Assembly (NCBI RefSeq): GCF_035712445.1
Contig: NZ_DASTAT010000097.1
Coordinates: forward strand, 62,001-126,000
Direction: 5' to 3'
DNA: 64,000 nt
Source: Oligoflexus sp.
GTDB lineage: Bacteria; Bdellovibrionota_B; Oligoflexia; Oligoflexales; Oligoflexaceae
In this document: piece after piece, positions 41,985-49,177 of the stretch
How the letters are laid out: every line of letters begins with the position of its first letter
Numbering within the stretch: position 1 is the stretch's first letter
Position numbers and translations under genes: made by a program
The notes under the pieces: model-generated
What the model saw: only the letters and a program-made list of their open reading frames with translations
The model's database searches: none
Told to the model about the DNA's origin: nothing

Positions 41985-43340
41985 TTGAAAGAACGCTGGA
42001 CATACCTTCTGAAGCTGGCCTGGCCTTTGATTATCGCCAACAGTTTTTGGAACCTGCAGTTGACCATCGACCGCGTTTTCCTGGGTCAATATTCGACCGA
42101 AGCCCTGGCCGCGGCGATGGCCGTCATGGGCGTTTTCTGGACACCGATGGCTCTTTTGCAGCAAACCGCAGCCTATGTGATGACCTTTGTCGCGCAGTAC
42201 TTTGGGGCTCAGGAAAAGAAAATGATCGGGCCCGCGGTGTGGCAGGCGCTTTATTTGAGCGTCATCGGCGGGATTTTGTTTCTGGGCTTCATCCCCGCGG
42301 CGGATTCCATCTTCAGGATGATGGGCCATTCGCCGGAGGTGAGCGCCCTGGAGACGGAATACTTTCAAGCGCTTTGCTACTCGGCTTTGCCGACGGCCGT
42401 GGTGGCTGCAGTCAGCAGCTTTTTTTCCGGGCTCGGCAGGACCCGCATGGTGATGGGAATCAACTGCGTGGGCCTCGTCGCGAATGTGATCCTCGATTAT
42501 CTTTTGATTTTCGGTCGACTGGGCTTTCCTGCCCTCGGTGTGGCGGGTGCCGGTTATGCGACCGCGCTGGCTACGGTCTGCTCGGCGATTTATGCGCTCT
42601 GGCTCCTCTTTCAAAAAGAGCATGAACGGGATTTCGCTGTGCGCTCCGCCTTTCACATGCGCTGGGACCTCATGAAACGCTATCTGCGTTTCGGACTTCC
42701 GAGCGGTCTTCAGTGGGCCTTGGAAGGTCTGGCCTTCACGGTCTTTTTGATTTTCGTGGGTCGCATGACGAACGGCGACGCGGCGCTGGCCAGCAGTGGC
42801 ATCGTCGTGACGGTCATGATGCTCGCGGTGCTGCCGGCCATGGGGATGGCGCAGGCCGTTTCCATTCAGCTGGGTCAGAACCTGGGAGAAGGCCGGCCGG
42901 ATCTGGCGGAGGCTTACACCTGGAGCGGTCTGCAGCTTTCGCTGATGTATATCATCACAGTGGGCTTCAGCTTTTTATTGATCCCGGAGTTTTATCTCGG
43001 CTGGTTTCATAACCCTTCGCAGGCCTCGCTTTGGAGTGAAGTCTCGGTGATCGTGCCCTATCTTTTGATGTACGTGGCGCTCTTCACCTCGTTTGACAGC
43101 ATGAATCTGATTTTCTCGTTCGCTTTGAAGGGCGCAGGGGACACGCGCTTTGTCACTCTTGTGGCCTTGACCGTTCCCTGGCCTTTGATGGTGGCCCCGA
43201 CATGGTTTGTCAAGGATTGGAACGGCGCCGTATACTGGGCCTGGGGCGCGGCCAGCTTTTTTATTATTTTTCAGTCCTTTATTTTCCTCGTGCGTTTTCG
43301 CGGCGGGAAGTGGAAGACGATGAGCGTGATCCACGGCTGA
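41985..43340 (+). CDS. MATE-family multidrug/cation efflux transporter
   Basis: A 451-residue membrane protein with about 12 hydrophobic segments arranged as two similar halves. The first begins LAWPLIIANSFWNLQLTIDRVFLGQYSTEALAAA and the second RFGLPSGLQWALEGLAFTVFLIFVGRM; both are typical of MATE (NorM/DinF-like) exporters. They use sodium or proton gradients to expel organic cations; the substrate is unknown. TTG 41985 is chosen because AGAGG lies 6 bases upstream. The gene stands alone between a terminator and a convergent small gene. Confidence 0.9.
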   Translation: MKERWTYLLKLAWPLIIANSFWNLQLTIDRVFLGQYSTEALAAAMAVMGVFWTPMALLQQTAAYVMTFVAQYFGAQEKKMIGPAVWQALYLSVIGGILFLGFIPAADSIFRMMGHSPEVSALETEYFQALCYSALPTAVVAAVSSFFSGLGRTRMVMGINCVGLVANVILDYLLIFGRLGFPALGVAGAGYATALATVCSAIYALWLLFQKEHERDFAVRSAFHMRWDLMKRYLRFGLPSGLQWALEGLAFTVFLIFVGRMTNGDAALASSGIVVTVMMLAVLPAMGMAQAVSIQLGQNLGEGRPDLAEAYTWSGLQLSLMYIITVGFSFLLIPEFYLGWFHNPSQASLWSEVSVIVPYLLMYVALFTSFDSMNLIFSFALKGAGDTRFVTLVALTVPWPLMVAPTWFVKDWNGAVYWAWGAASFFIIFQSFIFLVRFRGGKWKTMSVIHG

Positions 43341-43419
43341 ATTTTTCATAGCTTGAAGCGCATGATGCGACAGGGGACGCTCTTTTTGAAAGAGCGGGCC
43401 GTGCTGCTATCGCCTCCGA

Positions 43420-43764
43420 TCATGGAAGCGGCTCGGTGGAAGCTTCGATGGTGCCATTCACAGAGATGACCGTGATCTCAAGATCGTCAGGGTCTTCCTT
43501 ATAATCCGTCTTGTATTTCCATTTGATGTGAATGACCTTGTCGCCGATCTTCAGATCCGCCTCGCCATAAACCCAAAGGCGCATCAAAAGGCGGCGGACC
43601 ATGTCCGTGTCGAGCTTGATAGGATTTTTCAGGATGGCCTGGATCTCTTCTGTGATCTCCTGGATCAGTCCACCGATTCCCGTGCCTCCCGACATGCCTC
43701 CGGTATAGGCAGGACTGGAAGTGGAGAGCAGCAGTGCGCACACGATCGCCCACATGTATCGCAT
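43420..43764 (-). CDS. Small secreted protein of unknown function
   Basis: A 114-residue protein with a signal peptide (WAIVCALLLSTSSPAYTGG), a glycine-rich segment after it (GGMSGGTGIGG) and a charged, probably beta-rich remainder. No family recognised. ATG 43764 is chosen since GAGG lies 6 bases upstream; it starts just after the stop codon (TAG) of the preceding HTH gene, so the two are translationally coupled. Confidence 0.6.
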   Translation of the reverse strand: MRYMWAIVCALLLSTSSPAYTGGMSGGTGIGGLIQEITEEIQAILKNPIKLDTDMVRRLLMRLWVYGEADLKIGDKVIHIKWKYKTDYKEDPDDLEITVISVNGTIEASTEPLP

Positions 43765-43765
43765 T

Positions 43766-44482
43766 CTATACCTCATCATTCCGGGACATAACCCTGGTTG
43801 CTACGTAGCTGGCGGCAATCATAACATCCCCTTCATGGGTACGGGCGATGTGGTCGCATTCCATATAGCAATCGAGGATTTTATTCTTAATCCGTTCATA
43901 GCTTTCGCTATTCACATTGTAAACCATATAACGCTTGATCGTCTGATCATTTGGAGGCAACTCGGCGATATATTTGGCGGCTTCACTGCCTATGCGCTTG
44001 CTTTCCACATAAAGAACGCTCTGGTTGATATTCACCCGGTATACACCTGGGGTTTTTTCGATCAGAACGCCTTCCTCGATCATCATTTCAAATTCAGCCA
44101 GCCCGAACGCGCCCAGAAGCTGCTCGACGCGGGCCTTGGTCGCGCCGATGGTCAGACCCAGCGCCATGATCCAGAAACTTTCGCGGCCGATCAAACGAGC
44201 CATGATATCCTGGCCAGCCAGGGATGATTTATCGGTCACACGCTTATAGAAGGCTTTGATGGATTCATTTTCTTCGAAGTAGGCAACCGTCTCGTCCAAA
44301 GTGGACACAAGATTGAGAATGGCCATGGCATTTTCAACAGACGGCACCGACTCCCTCTGGAGGATGCGCCGTAGAGTTGGATACGGCACTCCAGAAAGAC
44401 GTGTGAGAAGCTGAATTGTCCGGCGCGAACTGCTGGAAAGCCATCGTTCGATGTAGTCGACCAAAAGATCCGCTTTAGACAT
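43766..44482 (-). CDS. Putative DNA-binding protein with N-terminal helix-turn-helix
   Basis: A 238-residue cytoplasmic protein. Residues about 20-55 (RRTIQLLTRLSGVPYPTLRRILQRESVPSVENAMAIL) have the spacing of a lambda-repressor/XRE-type helix-turn-helix. The remaining 170 residues are a helical then mixed domain with no recognised ligand site. It probably regulates the coupled downstream secreted-protein gene or the divergent nuclease gene; this is inference. ATG 44482 is preferred over earlier in-frame starts because GTGGGA precedes it closely. No signal peptide. Confidence 0.6.
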   Translation of the reverse strand: MSKADLLVDYIERWLSSSSRRTIQLLTRLSGVPYPTLRRILQRESVPSVENAMAILNLVSTLDETVAYFEENESIKAFYKRVTDKSSLAGQDIMARLIGRESFWIMALGLTIGATKARVEQLLGAFGLAEFEMMIEEGVLIEKTPGVYRVNINQSVLYVESKRIGSEAAKYIAELPPNDQTIKRYMVYNVNSESYERIKNKILDCYMECDHIARTHEGDVMIAASYVATRVMSRNDEV

Positions 44483-44764
44483 AATTCCCACCATTATTTT
44501 TGCGAAGCGGCCTTCCGTATGCATCGTAAAAACGCCGTGGGGAAAGGCTCGGGCAAAAATTCATCTCATTTGGTATACAGGCAACTTACCTGATTGATAA
44601 AACGAAGGGAAGTTCAAGTCTTCTCATTCGCCCCAAACTCTCACAGGGCAGCCCTTCTCTTCAAAAAAGATTATTCCACTCTTTCCGAATTCTTTTTTCT
44701 TCGGAAGGCTCCGTCATATATACTTTGATCATAGTTAAATCAGATTATCAGCCGGGGGAAGAGC

Positions 44765-45505
44765 GTGGTCTTCAAACTCAGTATGATCGCTATGGTCTCG
44801 ATTCTGAGCGGTGCCGCCGCTGCTGCCGATCTTGTCACCTTGAAAAAGGATGCTTTCACGCTCACCTATGACTGCGATCTGCGGAGTGCCGTCCGCTATG
44901 AATATACCCTCGGCAAAGACAGGGGCTCGGCATCGCGGCCTGGCTCGTTTCATCTGGATCCCGATCTGCCTGACGGCTGCGAGGGACAGTTCAGCACCCA
45001 GGCCTATGCCGCTATCGTTCCCGGTTGGGATCGCGGGCATCTCGTCACGTCCAATCATATGGATATGAACAGCACGACGATCAAACAGGCCAACCTGATG
45101 AGCAACATCGCACCCCAGGCCTCACACTTCAATCAGGGTATTTGGGTGCAGGCGGAAAACCTTGTGGAATGCTACAGAGACCTCGCGCCGGTGCAGGTGG
45201 TCGGCGGTTTGGTTTACGAAGACGATGCCAATGATTATTTCCTGGAATCCCATGGCATCCCCACGCCGGAATATTTTTGGAAAGTTGTGATCACGAGCGA
45301 ACCCAAAACAGGTGCGCCCAAGGCCATTGCCTGGCTGATTCCCAACAGTGATGACGTGGGTGCCTTGGATGAATACATCCTGAGTATCAGCGAGCTGGAA
45401 GATCGCATCGGCGCTCGTTCCGTGCAGATTGATGCCAGCCCTTCCGTGAAGGCGATGAAACCGACCCGCACCTGGAGTATGCCGGGAAGCTGTCAGCCAG
45501 GTTAA
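44765..45505 (+). CDS. Secreted DNA/RNA non-specific endonuclease (NUC1 family)
   Basis: A 246-residue protein with a signal peptide (about 1-21, ending AAAAA-D). The beta-beta-alpha-metal nuclease core shows GWDRGHLVTSNHM, with the general-base histidine in DRGH, and NLMSNIAPQ with the metal-binding asparagine, as in Serratia nuclease. It hydrolyses DNA and RNA outside the cytoplasm with Mg2+. The start GTG 44765 follows GGGGGAAGAG. Its 3' end overlaps the convergent Mpo1-like gene by 4 bases. The 282-base upstream region contains an inverted repeat near 44681-44708. Confidence 0.9.
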   Translation: MVFKLSMIAMVSILSGAAAAADLVTLKKDAFTLTYDCDLRSAVRYEYTLGKDRGSASRPGSFHLDPDLPDGCEGQFSTQAYAAIVPGWDRGHLVTSNHMDMNSTTIKQANLMSNIAPQASHFNQGIWVQAENLVECYRDLAPVQVVGGLVYEDDANDYFLESHGIPTPEYFWKVVITSEPKTGAPKAIAWLIPNSDDVGALDEYILSISELEDRIGARSVQIDASPSVKAMKPTRTWSMPGSCQPG

Positions 45506-46029
45506 TTCGTGGGGGCTTTTCGGCCCACGCGGGTTTTGCCTACGCGTTCGATGATGGTGGCATGAAGCTCCGGCCGGCCGCCCATGAGAAAGACGAGTTC
45601 CGCCGCGACGAAAAGCGGGCCGATAATCAGTCCCATCAGATCATCAAGGAACGCGGGTTTTTTCCCTTCCCAAATATGACCGATGGTTTGAAGAATCCAG
45701 CCGACCACGAAAAGCCCGATGCCCCAGGCCAGCCAGCTGTTAGTGGCGCCCAGAGCCAACGGAGCTGCGATCTTCAGCATGCTCACCAGAATGATGCACA
45801 TGAAAAGTCCGAGCGGAATATCGAGCCGCAGATAGTAGATTCCCAGCACAATTGAAAGTATGAGGGCCGGGGTCACGGGCAGGATGTCATGCGCGAGCCA
45901 CACGGGGCGTGACAAAAGAAGGACTATGGAGAAAAGTATCATGGGAATGCCGATAAAGTGGGTACCAATATTACGGCGGTCGCGATGATACGAGGCGTAG
46001 GTGGCGAGTTGCTCCGTCAGGCTTTTCAT
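45502..46029 (-). CDS. Mpo1/DUF962-family membrane protein
   Basis: A 175-residue protein with four or five hydrophobic segments. It has the DUF962 signatures YASYHRDRRNIGTHFIGIP near the N-terminus and IGHIWEGKKPAFLDDLMGLIIGPLFVAAE in the second half, supplying the conserved histidines. Yeast Mpo1, of this family, is an Fe2+-dependent dioxygenase that shortens 2-hydroxy fatty acids; the bacterial role is not well known. The start is supported by GGGGA before ATG 46029. It is divergent from hemW and convergent with the nuclease gene. Confidence 0.85.
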   Translation of the reverse strand: MKSLTEQLATYASYHRDRRNIGTHFIGIPMILFSIVLLLSRPVWLAHDILPVTPALILSIVLGIYYLRLDIPLGLFMCIILVSMLKIAAPLALGATNSWLAWGIGLFVVGWILQTIGHIWEGKKPAFLDDLMGLIIGPLFVAAELVFLMGGRPELHATIIERVGKTRVGRKAPTN

Positions 46030-46173
46030 AAATCAATCCCCTGTTTGATGGTGTCCCTCTTACGCTCATAGCATTCCGCTTCCAGGCCCACTATTGAAAA
46101 TTTTCGCGAAAAAACTGTTGCTTTTCGGCCGGTAACCGAGCAGTTTAGGCGCGGCCATGGAAAGGATACGCGC

Positions 46174-47373
46174 TTGAATCAAGATGCTCATTCGATCGGA
46201 CTTTACCTGCACATCCCCTTTTGCAGTCGGCTCTGTCACTACTGTGACTTTGTGAAAACGGCCCGCTTCGCAGCGGATGATCCCGCAAGCTATGTGCGCA
46301 TGCTGAAGGCCTATGCGGATGCCTGGCTCCCTGTGCTCGGTTTGAAGCTTCGCACCGTGTTTTTGGGAGGTGGCACGCCTTCCCTTTTGGATGAGGCGTA
46401 TGGTCCCCTCATGGAAAGTCTCAGGTCCTGGCTTCTGCCCGAAGCTGAAATCACCATGGAAGCCAATCCCGAGCATGTGACGCCCGAACGGGTGAAAATA
46501 TGGGCGGACCTTGGCATCAATCGTCTGTCCCTCGGCGTCCAGTCTTTTCAGGCGCGCGGGCTCAAATTCCTCACCCGCGAGCATAGTCCCGAGCGAGCCC
46601 GTGACGCGGCGCAGCTGGCTCGATCCCTGATTCCCAATGTGAATTTGGATCTGATTTACGGCTGGCAGGGCCAGGAACTCAGCGACTGGGAGGCCGATTT
46701 ACACGCGGCGACAGCGCTGGACATTCAGCATTTGAGCCTTTATACCCTGACCTACGAAGGCCGCACCCCACTTGCCCGCATGCATAGGCGCGGCGTGGTG
46801 GATGCTTTGACCGATGAACGCCTGGAAAGTATGTACCTTATGGCCTGTGACACCTTGCGGGCCAAGGGCTTTGAACATGAAGAGGTTTCCAACTGGCATA
46901 AGCCAGGGTTTGCCAGTGTTCATAACAGTATCTATTGGCACGCGGGCAGTTACATCGGACTCGGCAACGGGGCGCATAGTTTTCTCGCGGAGCACGGCGG
47001 ACCCTTTGGAACCCGCTGGTCCCAGGATCCGAATCTGCGTCTGATGCAGGACGGCCAAAGTCAGCTTGTGACCAGGGCCTCCTTGGATGACCTGCTGCGT
47101 ATGCCAGGTGTACACGTAGAGACGGAACGAGGAGCGTCTGAATGGCTTCTTGAGACAGTTTCCTCGGGCCTGCGCACCGGAAAAGGCATCAATGTGAATG
47201 CAATATGCGCGAGAACTGGATATAATTTCCGCCCAAGACCCTCCCTGGACCAAGCCCTGCGGCAAGGACTTATGCAAGTTGATGCGGCTGGAATCCTGAC
47301 CCTGAGGGAAGAGGAATGGTATCGGGAAACCGGATGGGCACTTGAGGTGTCTCTCTCCTTTGTGGCTCCCTAA
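46174..47373 (+). CDS. hemW: Radical SAM heme chaperone HemW
   Basis: A 399-residue radical-SAM protein with CxxxCxxC in FCSRLCHYCDF (Cys17, 21, 24), GGGTPSLL, EANPEHVTPE, RLSLGVQSF and LDLIYGWQGQ, all shared by HemW/HemN. HemW-type proteins have the plain CxxxCxYC start seen here and deliver heme to respiratory enzymes, which fits the complex III operon further along. The C-terminal SNWHKPGFASVHNSIYW is also HemW-like. The start is TTG 46174, with AAAGGA about 7 bases upstream. Length is slightly above that of E. coli HemW. Confidence 0.9.
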   Translation: MNQDAHSIGLYLHIPFCSRLCHYCDFVKTARFAADDPASYVRMLKAYADAWLPVLGLKLRTVFLGGGTPSLLDEAYGPLMESLRSWLLPEAEITMEANPEHVTPERVKIWADLGINRLSLGVQSFQARGLKFLTREHSPERARDAAQLARSLIPNVNLDLIYGWQGQELSDWEADLHAATALDIQHLSLYTLTYEGRTPLARMHRRGVVDALTDERLESMYLMACDTLRAKGFEHEEVSNWHKPGFASVHNSIYWHAGSYIGLGNGAHSFLAEHGGPFGTRWSQDPNLRLMQDGQSQLVTRASLDDLLRMPGVHVETERGASEWLLETVSSGLRTGKGINVNAICARTGYNFRPRPSLDQALRQGLMQVDAAGILTLREEEWYRETGWALEVSLSFVAP

Positions 47374-47484
47374 GCCTATAATATGGGTAAGGAATCAAAA
47401 GACCAGGAAGGTTGGTCGTTCCGCTGTCGATAGTGAACAGGGCCGCCCGGCGATCGCGGCCATCAGATAAGTGAAGGAGTAGTC

Positions 47485-48969
47485 ATGGAGCCTATGAAAA
47501 AACTGCAGGAGATGCGCCGCGAGACGGGCGACAAGCAGACCAAGGGTCTGGATGATAAAGTCATCGAAGCCTTTTTGCGCACGGACAAGCGACTCGCAGA
47601 AGCGATCGAGGACGCGTACACCGAATTTCAAGCTTTGAAAAAAGAGTTCGGCACCAGGCTGCAGATGAACGAACGGGAATTGATTGACTACATCCAAAGC
47701 GATTTCGTGAACTTTTACGAAGCCGATGCAGTGAATCCTTATGTGGCGCTCGCCGCCGCAGGCCCCTGGCTCATCACCACCCACGGTGCGGTGCTGCATG
47801 ATTCGGGCGGATACGGCATGATCGGCTTCGGTCAGACCCCGAAGAAAATTCTGGAAGCCATGAGCCAGCACCATGTGATGGCCAACATCATGACGCCGAA
47901 CTTCAGCCAGAAACGTTTGACAGAACGCCTGAACAAGGAAATCGGTCACAACCGGAAAGATAATAAGCCGGTCTTCGCCCGTTACCTCTGTTTGAACAGC
48001 GGTTCGGAATCAGTGACTGTCGCGGCGCGACTCGCCGACCTGAATGCCAAGAACCTGACCGATCCCGGCGCGCGCTATGCGGGCCGCAAAATCTATATGC
48101 TGTCGATGAAGGGCAGCTTCCACGGCCGGACCGAACGCCCTGCCCAGGCTTCTGATTCCTCGGCGAAGAACTATCAAAAGCTGGCCACGTTCCGTGAGCA
48201 AAAGCTGATGACGGTCGAGCCGAATAATGTCGAGCAGCTGCGCGCCGCCTTCGCGGAAGCGGATAAAAAAGGCATTTTCATCGAAATGATGCTGCTCGAA
48301 CCTGTGATGGGTGAAGGCAATCCCGGCGTCGGCGTGACCCCTGCGTTTTATGATGAAGCACGCCGCTTGACCCGTGAGCACGGCTCCCTTTTCATGATCG
48401 ACTCGATCCAGGCTGGTCTTCGGGCCCAAGGCTGCCTCAGCATCTGCGATTATCCTGGTTTTGAAACCTGTGAAGCGCCGGATATGGAAACCTATTCGAA
48501 GGCGGTGAATGCCGGGCAGTATCCGCTGTCGATTCTTGCTTTGAATCGCCATGCTGCTGAACTTTATCAGCGCGGGATCTATGGCAACACCATGACGACC
48601 AACCCTCGCGCCCTGGATGTGGCCTGTGCGGTCTTGGATTCAGTGACGCCGGAGCTGCGGAAGAACATCCGCGATCGCGGGCAGGAATTTTTGGATCGCT
48701 TCAATCAGCTGCGTGAAGAATTCCCGGGCGTCGTGACTGGCGCTACCGGCACGGGCCTTCTCTGTGCCCTTCATCTGAACCCTGAAGGCTATAAAGTTGT
48801 CGGCAAGCACGGCGTCGAAACCTGGCTGCGCGAGCAGGGCATCGGTGTGATCCACGGCGGCAAGAACGCTCTGCGCTTTACGCCTCACTTTTTGATCACG
48901 CCGGCGGAAATCGACCTTGTGATCGGCAAGATTCGTGAAGCCCTGAAACGTGGGCCCGTCTACAGCTGA
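47485..48969 (+). CDS. Class III PLP-dependent aminotransferase, substrate unknown
   Basis: A 494-residue fold-type I aminotransferase. Visible parts are LNSGSESVTVAARLAD (phosphate-binding), GSFHGRTERPAQAS, the PLP aspartate in FMIDSIQAG, the PLP lysine in METYSKAVNAG and GNTMTTNPRALDVA. It has an N-terminal helical extension of about 60 residues compared with ornithine or acetylornithine aminotransferases. The lysine motif differs from the common SKA-(M/L)GGG, so the substrate cannot be assigned. AAGGAG precedes ATG 47485. A perfect -10 sequence TATAAT lies at 47377-47382 but without a clear -35. It is followed by a long perfect hairpin. Confidence 0.85.
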   Translation: MEPMKKLQEMRRETGDKQTKGLDDKVIEAFLRTDKRLAEAIEDAYTEFQALKKEFGTRLQMNERELIDYIQSDFVNFYEADAVNPYVALAAAGPWLITTHGAVLHDSGGYGMIGFGQTPKKILEAMSQHHVMANIMTPNFSQKRLTERLNKEIGHNRKDNKPVFARYLCLNSGSESVTVAARLADLNAKNLTDPGARYAGRKIYMLSMKGSFHGRTERPAQASDSSAKNYQKLATFREQKLMTVEPNNVEQLRAAFAEADKKGIFIEMMLLEPVMGEGNPGVGVTPAFYDEARRLTREHGSLFMIDSIQAGLRAQGCLSICDYPGFETCEAPDMETYSKAVNAGQYPLSILALNRHAAELYQRGIYGNTMTTNPRALDVACAVLDSVTPELRKNIRDRGQEFLDRFNQLREEFPGVVTGATGTGLLCALHLNPEGYKVVGKHGVETWLREQGIGVIHGGKNALRFTPHFLITPAEIDLVIGKIREALKRGPVYS

Positions 48970-48980
48970 TCATCCTCAAT

Positions 48981-49015
48981 AAAGGCCTTTCTTACCTTGA
49001 GTAAGAAAGGCCTTT
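48981..49015 (+). terminator. Perfect 15-bp inverted repeat after the aminotransferase gene
   Basis: AAAGGCCTTTCTTAC (48981-48995) pairs exactly with GTAAGAAAGGCCTTT (49001-49015) around a 5-base loop. It lies 11 bases beyond the stop codon. The U-rich end of the stem serves as the tract typical of intrinsic terminators. Confidence 0.8.
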
Positions 49016-49177
49016 AAATACCCGCCTAATCTTCCAAATTTCACCCTGTCCACATCATGCGTCCCCTTCTGCCGATAACGAGGCATACCCAAGGGGGGAT
49101 GAAGATCGTGAGATGTCCGACTCTCTTTCTCATCGTCAGTATTGTCATCATCAGCGTTTGATCGCCCGAGGTTGGCC

